Below are positions 48,552 to 58,438 of a DNA stretch of 64,000 nt, in pieces. The translations under genes were made by a program, and so were the position numbers. Source of the stretch: Bacillota bacterium. GTDB lineage: Bacteria; Bacillota; Clostridia; Caldicoprobacterales; DTU083. The notes beneath the pieces are model-generated. The model did no database searches and was not told the DNA's origin. It worked only from the letters and a program-made list of their open reading frames with translations. Within the stretch, counting starts at the first letter, position 1. Each line of letters opens with the position of its first letter. The stretch covers positions 35,065-99,064 of the forward strand of contig JAKPIB010000031.1 in assembly GCA_029549985.1 (NCBI GenBank). Direction: 5' to 3'.

Positions 48552-49739
48552 ATGGGACAAAAGGTATATATGGATCATGCGGCTACTACATATACTAAGC
48601 CGGAAGTATTGGAGGAAATGCTACCGTACTTTACAGAAGTTTTCGGCAACCCGTCAAGTGTGCACGGCTTTGGCAGGCAGGCAAGACGAGCCCTGGACCA
48701 CGCGAGGGAGAGGACAGCCAAAGCGCTGAATGCCCAGCCCAGTGAGATATTCTTCACGGCAGGCGGCAGTGAGTCCGACAACTGGGCCATCAAGGGGACA
48801 GCCCTCGCCAACAGGGACAAGGGCAATCACATAATCACAACATCCATAGAGCACCATGCCGTATTTGACACATGCAAGTTCCTGGAAAAGAACGGATTTG
48901 AGGTCACTTACCTCCCTGTAGATGAGTATGGCATGGTGTCTGTAGAAAAGCTCAAGGAGGCCATAACCGACAGGACCATACTGATCTCGGTCATGTTTGC
49001 CAACAACGAGATCGGAACGATACAGCCCATAGAAGAGATCGGCCGGATCGCCAGGGAGCGTAAAATATACTTCCATACGGACGCTGTACAGGCAGTCGGC
49101 AACATACCCATAGACGTTGAAAAGCTCAACATAGATATGCTGTCCCTGTCAGCCCACAAGTTTTACGGGCCCAAGGGAGTAGGCGCCCTGTATATAAAGC
49201 GGGGAGTAAAGATACTGCCTTATATACATGGGGGAGCCCAGGAACGCAACAGAAGGGCAGGCACTGAAAATCTGCCGGGCATAGTCGGCCTTGGCAAAGC
49301 CATAGAGCTGGCCGTTGAAAACATGGCAGCCCACAATGAAAGGCTCACTGCCATGAGGGACCGCCTGATCAGGGAGATCTTGTCCAGGGTGGAATACTCA
49401 AGGCTGAACGGGCATCCGACCAAAAGGCTGCCAGGCAACGTAAATTTCAGCTTTGAATTCATAGAAGGCGAGGCATTGCTGCTCAGCCTGGACTTGAAAG
49501 GCATCGCGGGCTCAAGCGGGTCTGCCTGCACATCAGGTTCGCTTGATCCCTCCCATGTGTTGCTGGCCATCGGCCTGCCCCATGAGATAGCCCATGGTTC
49601 GCTGCGGCTGACCCTGGGAGATGGTAATACAGATGATGATGTAGATTATGTCATTGAGGTTTTGCCTGAAATAGTTGCCAGATTGAGGGAGATGTCACCG
49701 TTATTTGCACAAAACAAAGGGGGTAGCGAATTTGTATAG
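48552..49739 (+). CDS. iscS: Cysteine desulfurase
   Basis: 395 aa. Takes sulfur from cysteine for Fe-S clusters and tRNA thiolation. PLP lysine K203 in SAHKFYGPKG; active-site C326 in SGSACTSGSLDPSHVL on the flexible loop of group I enzymes. Starts MGQKVYMDHAATT, typical NifS/IscS. Overlaps iscU by 8 bases. Confidence 0.97.
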   Translation: MGQKVYMDHAATTYTKPEVLEEMLPYFTEVFGNPSSVHGFGRQARRALDHARERTAKALNAQPSEIFFTAGGSESDNWAIKGTALANRDKGNHIITTSIEHHAVFDTCKFLEKNGFEVTYLPVDEYGMVSVEKLKEAITDRTILISVMFANNEIGTIQPIEEIGRIARERKIYFHTDAVQAVGNIPIDVEKLNIDMLSLSAHKFYGPKGVGALYIKRGVKILPYIHGGAQERNRRAGTENLPGIVGLGKAIELAVENMAAHNERLTAMRDRLIREILSRVEYSRLNGHPTKRLPGNVNFSFEFIEGEALLLSLDLKGIAGSSGSACTSGSLDPSHVLLAIGLPHEIAHGSLRLTLGDGNTDDDVDYVIEVLPEIVARLREMSPLFAQNKGGSEFV

Positions 49740-50109
49740 CGAACAGGTAATGGATCATTTCATAAATCCCAGGAATGTGGGGGAAATAGAAAACGCCGAT
49801 GGTGTAGGTCAGGTTGGCAATGCCAAATGCGGAGACATAATGAAGGTTTATCTTAAGATCGAAAATGACATCATAGTGGATGCCAAGTTCAAAACCTTTG
49901 GCTGCGGCGCTGCCATAGCAACCAGCAGCATGTCTACAGAGCTCATAAAGGGCAAGAGCATACACGAGGCATTGAAGCTGACCAATAAGGCAGTTGCAGA
50001 AGCCCTGGGCGGCCTTCCGCCGGTGAAGATGCACTGCTCGGTCCTGGCTGAGGATGCGGTTAAGGCCGCCATTGAAGACTACCTGAAAAAGCAGGGCAGG
50101 ACCGAATAG
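49732..50109 (+). CDS. iscU: Fe-S cluster scaffold IscU/NifU N-terminal type
   Basis: 125 aa. The three ligand cysteines C33 (NAKCGD), C58 (TFGCGA) and C102 (KMHCSVLAEDA) are present, with D35 beside the first. TTG 49732 matches the family start (YSEQVMDHFINPRN) and has AAGGGGG 8 bases upstream; the earlier ATG 49705 lies in iscS without a ribosome site. No mnmA follows here. Confidence 0.95.
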   Translation: MYSEQVMDHFINPRNVGEIENADGVGQVGNAKCGDIMKVYLKIENDIIVDAKFKTFGCGAAIATSSMSTELIKGKSIHEALKLTNKAVAEALGGLPPVKMHCSVLAEDAVKAAIEDYLKKQGRTE

Positions 50110-50136
50110 GAAACGCCATAGGAAGGATCTGACGGA

Positions 50137-50170
50137 AGACCGGACGAACGCTCCGGTTTTCTTTTTTTTT
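50137..50170 (+). terminator. Rho-independent terminator after iscU
   Basis: Stem ACCGGA / TCCGGT with a short loop and a long T run (TTTTCTTTTTTTTT). Confidence 0.85.
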
Positions 50171-50252
50171 AAGCAGGGATTGCCTGTATTTAGATAAAGG
50201 CTTGGGGACAAATTAATAATATGCGATTTTGTTTCAGGTGATGTGATTGGGC

Positions 50253-50792
50253 ATGAGCGAAAGGTTGAGCTACATAAAGCGGGAGTCGGTCATCGGTCTG
50301 CCGGTCATAGATGGTAAGACCAACAGGAAGCTTGGGATCGTCAAGGATTTTTACACAAACAAGGGGAACACCCATGTCGAAGGCTTGTTCGTAGCCCGTG
50401 ACGGATGGGGCAACAACGATCTGGATATTTCCTTTTCCGGTGTTACCATAGGCACAGACGCCATAATCGCCGAGGGCGGGATACAACAGGGCGCAAAGTC
50501 AGCGGATGAAGCCAGTTCTCTTGACAAGCTGCTGAAAAAGCGGGCGATCAGGGAGGACGGGCAGGAGCTTGGCATAATAAGCGATATATTGATCGACCCG
50601 ATCACAGGCAGGATCGAAGGTCTTGAGCTGTCGGTAAGCGTGCTGGACGACCTGCTTACAGGAAGGCGCATCATACCCAATATGCCATATGAACAGGGCA
50701 GCGGCGATGTGATCGTTGTTTCCCTGGATCAGGCCGCGAAGATCGAGTCTTACAACAGAGGAATAAAAAACATATTTCTAAGCAAAATATGA
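50253..50792 (+). CDS. PRC-barrel domain protein
   Basis: About 179 aa with two PRC-barrel repeats: the first at about 5-75 (YIKRESVIGLPVIDGKTNRKLGIVKDFY) and the second at about 90-160 (RAIREDGQELGIISDILIDP). PRC barrels occur in RNA-processing and membrane-associated proteins; the two-barrel form in spore formers has no settled role. TTG 50247 is an alternative start. It sits before a YtxH-like gene. Confidence 0.82.
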   Translation: MSERLSYIKRESVIGLPVIDGKTNRKLGIVKDFYTNKGNTHVEGLFVARDGWGNNDLDISFSGVTIGTDAIIAEGGIQQGAKSADEASSLDKLLKKRAIREDGQELGIISDILIDPITGRIEGLELSVSVLDDLLTGRRIIPNMPYEQGSGDVIVVSLDQAAKIESYNRGIKNIFLSKI

Positions 50793-50814
50793 TATAAAGA
50801 AGGGATGTGTTCTT

Positions 50815-50982
50815 ATGAGCTTTAAGCATGTAAAAAGCTTCATGATAGGCGGCCTGATGGGAGTTGTGGCCGGCATGCTGCTTGCGCCGCGCATTGAACC
50901 GGATATACGAAGAAGATTGCTGAATCAGGGTGAAGAAGTCATAGAAAAAACCTCAGAAAGAGTAACGGAAATAAAAATGTGA
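50815..50982 (+). CDS. YtxH-like small membrane protein
   Basis: 55 aa from ATG 50815. A Gly/Ala/Met-rich helix (FMIGGLMGVVAGMLLAPR, residues 9-26) is followed by a charged amphipathic tail, the YtxH pattern seen in stress-linked small proteins. GAAGGGA lies about 12 bases upstream. Follows the PRC-barrel gene by 22 bases; ends at a terminator. Confidence 0.75.
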   Translation: MSFKHVKSFMIGGLMGVVAGMLLAPRIEPDIRRRLLNQGEEVIEKTSERVTEIKM

Positions 50983-51002
50983 ATCGGCATTGGATAAATG
51001 CA

Positions 51003-51030
51003 AGGAGAGGGACTGTCTGTCCCTTTTCTT
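51003..51030 (+). terminator. Rho-independent terminator
   Basis: Stem GGGAC / GTCCC extended by G-U and A-U pairs, followed by TTTTCTTTT. Ends the PRC-YtxH pair. Confidence 0.65.
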
Positions 51031-51059
51031 TTATGCAGGCATCCCTAAGGTGAGCACCT

Positions 51060-52103
51060 ATGACTAAAACAAGAAAGTACGCTGCCATAGCAATCCTTTT
51101 GGCTGTTCCCTTGTTGGCCCTCCTGCTGGTCATCATATACTGGTCTGAAGTAGTAAGGCTGTTCAGGATAGTCGTGATAGCCATAGTATTTGCCTATGTG
51201 CTGACGCCATTGTGCGACCTGCTGGAAAGGAGAATGCCCAGGACAGCAGCCGTCGTCCTTATTTTCCTTTTTCTGGCCCTGGTGCTGGCCGGCTTGTTTG
51301 TGTTCGTTATACCAAGCTTTGTAAACGAGGTCAAGGTCATCTATGAAAGGCTGCCTCTTCTTTTCGATAATGTGAGGAAGTTCCTGCTAAAAGCCCAGAT
51401 GAGCCTGGAAAGGCTCAATATCCCCGATGGGATACGGGAGCCGATTTTCGAGTATACGAACACGATCCAGACAAGGGCTATGGACTGGTTGAGAGGCGTC
51501 ATGGACAAGGTCGTGGGCAGTGTGGCCGGTCTGCCCTCCCTTCTGATATCCCCTGTGCTCGGTTTTTATTTTTTAAAGGACAGGGAGTATTTTTCAAAGG
51601 TCCTGGCTGGCTTTGTACCGATAAAATCACGGAGGATGGTCAGCCAGATAGCAGCGGAGATAAACCGGATACTGCACAGGTTCATAAGGGGTGAGGCCTT
51701 TGTCGCTGTGGTGGTGTTCGGGCTGGCGACTCTGACTTACCTGATCATTGGCCTGCCCTATGCTCTGGTCCTGGGTTTTCTCGCAGGCATTTTCGAGTTC
51801 ATTCCCTATTTCGGGCCATGGCTGGGCGCAGTACCTGCCATAGCTATAGCCTATGCCGGCGGTACCGGCAAGCTGATATGGACCTTAGTGGCAGTGATAT
51901 TGATACAGCAGCTGGAAGGCGCCTTCATCACACCAAGGATCCTGGGTGGTGTCGTGGAGCTCCACCCGGTATACATCATCCTGGCCCTTTGGGCAGGCGG
52001 CCTTGTCTTCGGCGTGGCAGGCATGTTCTTTGCCGTACCGTTGCTGCTCATATTGAAGGTGATCATCAGGCATCTATATCTTGCCATCGTTTCCGTCAAA
52101 TAG
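51060..52103 (+). CDS. AI-2E family transporter (PerM/YtvI type)
   Basis: 347 aa, about seven to eight membrane helices: two near the N-terminus (8-30, 33-50), one at 60-85, an extended soluble stretch, then a C-terminal bundle containing the family signature GFLAGIFEFIPYFGPWLGAVPA near residue 240. Members export quorum signals or other small molecules or act as Na+/H+ exchangers; the substrate cannot be told. ATG 51060 behind AAGGTGAG. Confidence 0.9.
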   Translation: MTKTRKYAAIAILLAVPLLALLLVIIYWSEVVRLFRIVVIAIVFAYVLTPLCDLLERRMPRTAAVVLIFLFLALVLAGLFVFVIPSFVNEVKVIYERLPLLFDNVRKFLLKAQMSLERLNIPDGIREPIFEYTNTIQTRAMDWLRGVMDKVVGSVAGLPSLLISPVLGFYFLKDREYFSKVLAGFVPIKSRRMVSQIAAEINRILHRFIRGEAFVAVVVFGLATLTYLIIGLPYALVLGFLAGIFEFIPYFGPWLGAVPAIAIAYAGGTGKLIWTLVAVILIQQLEGAFITPRILGGVVELHPVYIILALWAGGLVFGVAGMFFAVPLLLILKVIIRHLYLAIVSVK

Positions 52104-52176
52104 CGCATATCTTGTCTCTATACATATATCGTGATAGAATTAGGATAAATACGATAATGGCAGGGAACGGCCCATA

Positions 52177-53475
52177 ATGAGTACCAAGCACGAGAAGATC
52201 CTAAAGTATATATATGGCCTGGACATAGGCACAGCTATTTCCGTCAGAAAGATCGCCAAAGACCTGGGCGTCAGTGAAGGGACGGCTTATCGCGCCATAA
52301 AGGAAGCAGAGAACAAGGAGTATGTCAAAACATTTCCCAGGGTCGGGACCTTGCGGGTAGAAAAAGCTGAGAAAACAGATATAAAGCGGCTCACCTTTTC
52401 AGAGGTCGTTTCCATAGTAGACGGTACAGTCCTCGGAGGTGCCAACGGCCTTGACAAGTCCCTGACCAGGTTTGTGATCGGGGCCATGACTACAGACGCC
52501 ATGGCAAAATATCTTACCTCAGGCAGCCTGCTCATAGTAGGCAACAGGGATGAAGTATTCCCGATGGCGCTTGAGAACGGTTGCGCCGTCCTTATCTCCG
52601 GAGGCTTCAAATGCAGTGACACCATAAGGCGGCTGGCCGATGAGCTGGCGCTGCCGGTCATCTCATCAAGCTATGACACTTTTACCATTGCGACTCTGAT
52701 AAACAAGGCTATTTCAGAACGCATGATCAAAAAGGAGATCCTCCTTGTCGAAGATATAATGATCAAAAATCCCAAGTACCTGCTGAAGACAGATCCGATA
52801 GTCAAATGGCGGACCTTTCTCCACGAAACCGGCCACAGCCGTTTTCCGGTGGTGGACGAGGATATGCGGATAGTCGGGATACTTACATCCAAGGATATGC
52901 CCGAATCAACAGATGGTATCGTTGAGCATGTCATGACTCCCAATCCCATCACGGTAGAGCGCAAGACTACAGTCGCCTATGCCGCCCACCTGATGATCTG
53001 GGAAGGGATAGAGCTGCTCCCTGTCGTCGAGCAGAAGAAGCTGGTAGGGGTCATCAACCGGGGCGATGTGATCAAGGCGCTGCAGTATATGCGAAGCCAG
53101 CCCCAGGTCGGTGAGACCCTTGAGGACCTGCTGATTTCAGGCTTTGAGTCCAGAAGGACAGATGACGGGATAATATACACCGGTCCGGTCACTCCCATGC
53201 TCCTAAGCCAAATCGGCACTGCCAGCTGGAGTGCCATGATCATGCTCATGTCGACCGTGGGTATAGTAGCTCTGCGGACAAGCAAGCAGCTGGACATTGT
53301 GGTCGACAGCTTTACCGTATATTTCGTAAAGCCCGTCCAGCTCGACGATGTGCTCGATATAGCCGTAAGCACCATCGAAGAGGGCAGGAGCTATTATAAA
53401 TCCGAGATCTGTGTCTACCATCAGAAGGACCTGATTGCCAAAGCATTGCTGGCAGTGAAGGCTATGAAGCGATAA
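52177..53475 (+). CDS. YtoI-like regulator: HTH, DRTGG, CBS pair and hotdog domains
   Basis: 432 aa. Domain order: helix-turn-helix (about 1-65; SVRKIAKDLGVSEGTAYRAIKEAE), DRTGG domain (about 70-185), two CBS repeats (about 195-310; EDIMIKNPKYL, EHVMTPNPITV), and a C-terminal thioesterase-like hotdog fold (about 330-432; GPVTPMLLSQIGTASWSAMI). This matches B. subtilis YtoI, which also lies near dnaE. CBS pairs bind adenine nucleotides, so it may link energy state or a nucleotide messenger to transcription. Target unknown. Confidence 0.88.
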   Translation: MSTKHEKILKYIYGLDIGTAISVRKIAKDLGVSEGTAYRAIKEAENKEYVKTFPRVGTLRVEKAEKTDIKRLTFSEVVSIVDGTVLGGANGLDKSLTRFVIGAMTTDAMAKYLTSGSLLIVGNRDEVFPMALENGCAVLISGGFKCSDTIRRLADELALPVISSSYDTFTIATLINKAISERMIKKEILLVEDIMIKNPKYLLKTDPIVKWRTFLHETGHSRFPVVDEDMRIVGILTSKDMPESTDGIVEHVMTPNPITVERKTTVAYAAHLMIWEGIELLPVVEQKKLVGVINRGDVIKALQYMRSQPQVGETLEDLLISGFESRRTDDGIIYTGPVTPMLLSQIGTASWSAMIMLMSTVGIVALRTSKQLDIVVDSFTVYFVKPVQLDDVLDIAVSTIEEGRSYYKSEICVYHQKDLIAKALLAVKAMKR

Positions 53476-53495
53476 GTGTTTAGGGGGTGAGGGCA

Positions 53496-56400
53496 TTGCC
53501 TGGTTTCGTTCATCTGCATGTACATACCGAATACAGCCTGCTGGACGGAGCATGCCGCATTCCTGATCTCCTTGACAGGTGCAAAGAGCTTGATATGCCG
53601 GGCATAGCCATAACCGACCACGGGGCAATGTACGGTGTGATAGACTTTTACAAGGAAGCCAGGGCAAGAGGCCTAAAGCCACTCATCGGTTGCGAGGTAT
53701 ACGTGGCTCCGCGCAGGATGCAGGACAAGGAGGCCAACAAGGACAGCAGCTATTCCCATCTCGTACTGCTGGCAGAAAACCAGACAGGCTATAAAAACCT
53801 CATGGCCCTGTCATCAGCCGGGTTCACAGAAGGCTTTTACTATAAACCGCGCATAGACTATGATTTGCTCGCCCGGCATTCAGAGGGGCTGATCGGGTTG
53901 AGCGGCTGTCTTGCAGGAGATATCCAGCGTCTGCTCCTGCAGGACAGGTATAAGGAAGCTTTGGAGCTGACCCTTCGCTTAAAGTCCATCTTTGCCCCTG
54001 ATTGCTTTTACCTGGAGCTGCAGGATCACGGACTGGCAGAGCAGCAGAAGGTTAACAGGGAGCTTATAAGGCTTAGCCGGGAGACAGGGGTGCCCCTGGT
54101 CGCTACCAATGACGTGCACTACATCGAACGTGAGGATGCTTATGCCCAGGATGTACTTTTGTGCATCCAAACAGGGAAGACCGTTGATGACCCTGACAGG
54201 ATGCGCTTTGAGACCCGGGAGTTTTATCTGAAATCCCCGGAAGAAATGCATGCTGTTTTCAGGGACAACGAGGAAGCACTTCTCAATACAGTTAAAATAT
54301 TCGAACGCTGCAACGTGGACTTTGACTTTGGCAAGGTCCACCTGCCCAAATTCGATGTCCCCGAAGGAAAGGACGCATATGAGTATTTAAGTGAGCTGTG
54401 CTATGAGGGACTTAAGCGTAAATACCCTGAGATAACGGATGAGATCAAAGCCAGGCTGCAATATGAGCTGGACACTATCCGCCAGATGGGCTATGTGGAC
54501 TATTTCCTCATAGTCTGGGACTTTATCAGATATGCAAGGGACAACGGCATCATGGTCGGGCCGGGCAGGGGGAGCGCCGCCGGCAGCCTGGTGGCCTATA
54601 CCCTTGACATCACCCAGATCGATCCGCTGAAATACGGTCTCCTTTTCGAGCGGTTTTTGAACCCCGAACGCATCAGCATGCCTGACATAGATATAGACTT
54701 TTGCTATGAACGGCGCCAGGAAGTCATCGATTATGTCATCAGGAAGTATGGGGAAGACCGGGTCGCCCAGATCATAACCTTTGGTACGATGGCTGCGCGG
54801 GCTGCCATCCGGGACGTGGGGCGGGCGCTCAATATGCCCTACGGGGATGTGGACCGGATAGCAAAAATGATACCCTTTGAGCTGGGGATGACCATCGATA
54901 AGGCCCTTGATCTCAATACAGAGCTCAGGATGCTCTATGAGGAGGACCCGGCAGTAAAGAATCTGATCGACACCTCAAGAAGCCTCGAAGGGTTGCCCCG
55001 CCATGCTTCGACCCATGCAGCCGGTGTGGTCATATCCAAGCTGCCCATTACCGAGTATGTCCCCCTGCAGAAAAACGATGACTGCATAACCACTCAGTTT
55101 TCCATGGGGATCCTGGAGCAGCTGGGCCTTTTGAAAATGGACTTCCTTGGCCTCAGGACCCTTACGGTCATTCGTGACGCCCTGCAGCACATTGAAGAGA
55201 ACTACGGCAAGAAGATAGATATATACAGTATACCCCTTGATGATCCCGCAGTATATGAAATGCTCAGCCAGGGGGACACCGACGGGGTCTTCCAGCTTGA
55301 GAGCGCAGGTATGCGTCAGTTTATGAAAGAGCTCAGGCCAACGACCTTTGAAGATATCATAGCGGGTATTTCCCTGTACCGTCCGGGGCCAATGGACCAG
55401 ATACCACGCTACATTGAAAACAAGAACCATCCCGATTCGATCGTATACACCGATGAAAGGCTAGCCCCGGTCCTGAGCGTGACCTATGGCTGTATGGTGT
55501 ACCAGGAACAGGTCATGCAGATAGTGCGTGACCTGGCGGGATATTCCCTGGGCAGGTCCGACCTGGTCAGAAGGGCAATGGCCAAGAAGAAAGCTGACGT
55601 GATGCAGAAGGAGCGCGAGTATTTCATCCACGGGATACTTGATGAGGATGGCAATGTCATCGTGCCAGGCGCCCTGCGCAACGGGATCTCCGAAGAGACT
55701 GCCAACAGGATATTCGACGAGATGATGGAGTTTGCCAAGTATGCCTTCAACAAATCCCATGCAGCGGCATATGCACTGGTAGCGTACCAGACTGCATGGC
55801 TCAAATGCTATTACCCGGTACAGTTCATGGCGGCGCTCCTGACAAGTGTCATGGGCAACACCGGAAAGGTTGCGGCTTATATCCAGTACTGCATCAAAAA
55901 CAACATAGAGGTCCTGAAGCCCGATGTTAATGAAAGCTATGCTAAGTTTACCGTAGTGAACAATAAAATAAGGTTCGGCCTTGCGGCCGTTAAAAACGTA
56001 GGCTTGCCCGCCATTGAGTCAATCATAGATGCCCGGCGCAAAAAGGGGAGATTCGTGAGCTTTACGGATTTCTGCCACAAGGTGGAGGGGGCGGGCATCA
56101 ACAAAAGGCTCGTAGAAAGCCTTATAAAATGCGGGGCCTTTGACTCCCTCAAAGTGAACCGGTCACAGCTCATGGCTGTTTATGATAAGGTACTGGACGG
56201 GGTCATGCAGGAGCGCAGGAGGAACATAACCGGGCAGCTCTCCCTCTTTGGAAGCCAGACCTCCGGTACAGTCAGTGAGGACGTCCTGCCCCAGGTGGAG
56301 GAATACAGCCTGAAGACCCTGCTGGCGATGGAAAAGGAGACCACAGGCCTTTATATCAGCGGCCACCCCCTTGATGAGTACAAGGATGCCATGGAAGGCC

Positions 56401-56984
56401 TCAATACGACTCTGGAGATACTCGGCCTCAGCAGTGACGAGGAAAGCGGCGTAGGCCTTGCCAGGCAGCTTAAGGACGGGGCAGAGGTCACCCTGGGCGG
56501 GATCATAACCGACAAGAAGATAAAGTACACGAGGAAAAACAGCGCAATGGCATTTGTCACCCTGGAGGACCTTTATGGCGTGATCGAGGTGATCGTATTC
56601 CCAACGACCCTGGATCGGTATGGTAAGCTCCTGGAGCCTGACAGCGCCGTGGTCATCAGGGGGAGGATCAGCCTGAGGGAAGATGAGGAGCCTAAAGTAG
56701 TGTGCAACACCGTCGAGCCCCTGGCAGCCGGCAGCGGCCAGAAGCTGTATATCAAGATCGAAAAAGATAAAAGCCCTGAGGTCAGGGAGGATATATGCAA
56801 TGTTTTGAAGAAGTACAGTGGCAACACACCGGTTTATCTATATATGGAGTCTGACAACAGGTATTATAAATCGAGCAGGGATCTATGGGTCAGTGCAAAT
56901 TCCGATTTAATGCGTGAACTTAACTATATGCTGGGACCGCAGTGTGTTAAAATAGTAGAGAAGGGCAAACCTAAGGGCAGATAA
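53496..56984 (+). CDS. dnaE: DNA polymerase III subunit alpha DnaE
   Basis: 1162 aa. PHP domain at the N-terminus (FVHLHVHTEYSLLDG; ITDHGAMYG), polymerase core with catalytic aspartates in PDIDIDF near residue 396 and GPGRGSAAGSL, tandem helix-hairpin-helix, and a C-terminal OB fold (GGIITDKKIKYTRKNSAMAFVTLEDLYG). TTG 53496 is preferred; GTG 53487 lies inside the ribosome site. In low-GC Firmicutes it works alongside PolC. Confidence 0.97.
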   Translation: MPGFVHLHVHTEYSLLDGACRIPDLLDRCKELDMPGIAITDHGAMYGVIDFYKEARARGLKPLIGCEVYVAPRRMQDKEANKDSSYSHLVLLAENQTGYKNLMALSSAGFTEGFYYKPRIDYDLLARHSEGLIGLSGCLAGDIQRLLLQDRYKEALELTLRLKSIFAPDCFYLELQDHGLAEQQKVNRELIRLSRETGVPLVATNDVHYIEREDAYAQDVLLCIQTGKTVDDPDRMRFETREFYLKSPEEMHAVFRDNEEALLNTVKIFERCNVDFDFGKVHLPKFDVPEGKDAYEYLSELCYEGLKRKYPEITDEIKARLQYELDTIRQMGYVDYFLIVWDFIRYARDNGIMVGPGRGSAAGSLVAYTLDITQIDPLKYGLLFERFLNPERISMPDIDIDFCYERRQEVIDYVIRKYGEDRVAQIITFGTMAARAAIRDVGRALNMPYGDVDRIAKMIPFELGMTIDKALDLNTELRMLYEEDPAVKNLIDTSRSLEGLPRHASTHAAGVVISKLPITEYVPLQKNDDCITTQFSMGILEQLGLLKMDFLGLRTLTVIRDALQHIEENYGKKIDIYSIPLDDPAVYEMLSQGDTDGVFQLESAGMRQFMKELRPTTFEDIIAGISLYRPGPMDQIPRYIENKNHPDSIVYTDERLAPVLSVTYGCMVYQEQVMQIVRDLAGYSLGRSDLVRRAMAKKKADVMQKEREYFIHGILDEDGNVIVPGALRNGISEETANRIFDEMMEFAKYAFNKSHAAAYALVAYQTAWLKCYYPVQFMAALLTSVMGNTGKVAAYIQYCIKNNIEVLKPDVNESYAKFTVVNNKIRFGLAAVKNVGLPAIESIIDARRKKGRFVSFTDFCHKVEGAGINKRLVESLIKCGAFDSLKVNRSQLMAVYDKVLDGVMQERRRNITGQLSLFGSQTSGTVSEDVLPQVEEYSLKTLLAMEKETTGLYISGHPLDEYKDAMEGLNTTLEILGLSSDEESGVGLARQLKDGAEVTLGGIITDKKIKYTRKNSAMAFVTLEDLYGVIEVIVFPTTLDRYGKLLEPDSAVVIRGRISLREDEEPKVVCNTVEPLAAGSGQKLYIKIEKDKSPEVREDICNVLKKYSGNTPVYLYMESDNRYYKSSRDLWVSANSDLMRELNYMLGPQCVKIVEKGKPKGR

Positions 56985-57000
56985 AAAGGAGGCCTTATAT

Positions 57001-57198
57001 ATGTGGAGAGTTGTCTATTTAGCCCAGACCAAGCCGATAGCTGACCACATATTTGAACTGTTGACCAAGGAGGGCTTTTTGGTTAAGCTCAAGCCTTTAT
57101 ATAAAAACGTTCCGGATGATGACAACTATTATGAAGTGCTGGCGCCCCAATCGGAAGCCCAGGAGGTTCATAACATTCTGATGGAGCATGGTTTCTAA
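57001..57198 (+). CDS. Small conserved protein between dnaE and pfkA
   Basis: 65 aa with a good ribosome site (AAAGGAGG). The fold pattern (WRVVYLAQTKPIADHIFELLTKEGFLVK, then YYEVLAPQSEAQEVHNILMEHGF) resembles the short DUF2007-like signal-transducer proteins. Its place between dnaE and pfkA recurs in Clostridia. Function unknown. Confidence 0.75.
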   Translation: MWRVVYLAQTKPIADHIFELLTKEGFLVKLKPLYKNVPDDDNYYEVLAPQSEAQEVHNILMEHGF

Positions 57199-57225
57199 AC
57201 TTGATGTGATTTGAGGAGGAGTATG

Positions 57226-58185
57226 ATGAAAACCATCGGCGTATTAACAAGCGGCGGCGATGCACCAGGCATGAACGCTGCCATCAGGGCGGTAGTCAGG
57301 ACCGCGATCTTTAAAGGAATGAAGGTGTATGGGATCCGCAGGGGCTACAACGGACTCATAAACGGCGATATCCGTGAAATGGACCTAAAATCCGTCGGCG
57401 AGATACTGCACCGTGGAGGTACCATACTGAACACCGCCAGGTCGGAAATTTTCAAGACTGAGGAAGGCCTCAAAAAGGCTGTTACGGTCATAAATGTCTT
57501 TGGTATAGAGGGGCTTGTGGTTATCGGCGGCGACGGGTCATTCAGGGGGGCCAGGGATTTGAGCGCTCTTGGAGTACCCACTGTGGGGATACCCGGCACC
57601 ATCGACAATGACATACCCTGCACCGATTACACGATCGGATTCGATACAGCCGTCAATACGGTCCTGGATGCTATCAACAAGATCAGGGACACCGTATCTT
57701 CTCATGAAAGGACCAACATAATAGAGGTCATGGGCCGCCGCCATGGTGACATCGCCATATACACAGGTCTTGCCGGAGGCGCGGAGGGGATACTGATCCC
57801 GGAAATGCCTTTGGATATAGACAATTTGTGCAGGCGCATCATTGAAGGCAGGAACAGGGGCAAGTCATCCAGCATAATAATCCTGGCAGAAGGTGCAGGA
57901 AAAGCCCTTGAGCTGGAAAAGATAATCGAACAGAAAACAGGCATGGAGACCAGGGCGACGGTGCTGGGCTACATCCAGAGAGGCGGCAGCCCGACAGCAG
58001 CAGACATAATCCTTGCCAGCCGGATGGGCTATCACGCAGTAGAGCTTCTGGAAAAGAACATAGGCAACAGGGTGGTTTGCATACGGGACAACAAGATCAC
58101 CGATTGCGATATAAACGAAGCCCTTTCAATGGAAAGCAGGTTTGACAAGGAGCTTTTCGAGCTTGCTCAGATCCTTTCGATCTAG
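57226..58185 (+). CDS. pfkA: 6-phosphofructokinase
   Basis: 319 aa, the usual length. ATP site [16 protein letters not shown] and GGDGSFRGA; catalytic Asp in [19 protein letters not shown] for the sugar. ATG 57226 is 7 bases from GAGGAGG; ATG 57223 also possible. Commits fructose 6-phosphate to glycolysis. No pyruvate kinase follows; a decayed gene does. Confidence 0.97.
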   Translation: MKTIGVLTSGGDAPGMNAAIRAVVRTAIFKGMKVYGIRRGYNGLINGDIREMDLKSVGEILHRGGTILNTARSEIFKTEEGLKKAVTVINVFGIEGLVVIGGDGSFRGARDLSALGVPTVGIPGTIDNDIPCTDYTIGFDTAVNTVLDAINKIRDTVSSHERTNIIEVMGRRHGDIAIYTGLAGGAEGILIPEMPLDIDNLCRRIIEGRNRGKSSSIIILAEGAGKALELEKIIEQKTGMETRATVLGYIQRGGSPTAADIILASRMGYHAVELLEKNIGNRVVCIRDNKITDCDINEALSMESRFDKELFELAQILSI

Positions 58186-58194
58186 CGGGAGGCG

Positions 58195-58399
58195 ATGTTT
58201 GCTACTGAGGGCAGGACTTGCGTCAGGTACAAGAAAACTGACCAGATGGGAGTGGTCCACCATTCCAATTACTATATCTGCTTTGAGGCCAAACGGTCAG
58301 GCTTTCTCAAGGCACCCTGCCTTATACTGCAGATAGCTGGAGCAGAGGGGCCTGATGCTCCCGGTATACGATGTGTTTATCAAGTGTCTTGGAAAATAG
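58195..58399 (+). pseudogene. Decayed YbgC/FadM-type acyl-CoA thioesterase fragment
   Basis: The first frame reads TCVRYKKTDQMGVVHHSNYY then FEAKRSGFLKA, the catalytic N-terminus of hotdog thioesterases (Asp in TDQMG). The homology then continues in another frame (LPYTAD) and a third (LEQRGLMLPVYDVFIKCLGK, 58337-58396) before TAG. Two frameshifts and loss of the second half leave about 65 codons of a 135-residue enzyme. It cannot encode an active protein. Confidence 0.8.
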
Positions 58400-58410
58400 A
58401 AAAGCCGTAA

Positions 58411-58438
58411 AGGCGGACAGGATGACTGTCCGCCTTTT
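58411..58438 (+). terminator. Rho-independent terminator
   Basis: A perfect 9-bp stem (GGCGGACAG / CTGTCCGCC) with a 5-nt loop and four T residues. It ends the dnaE-pfkA transcript after the thioesterase remnant. Confidence 0.85.
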
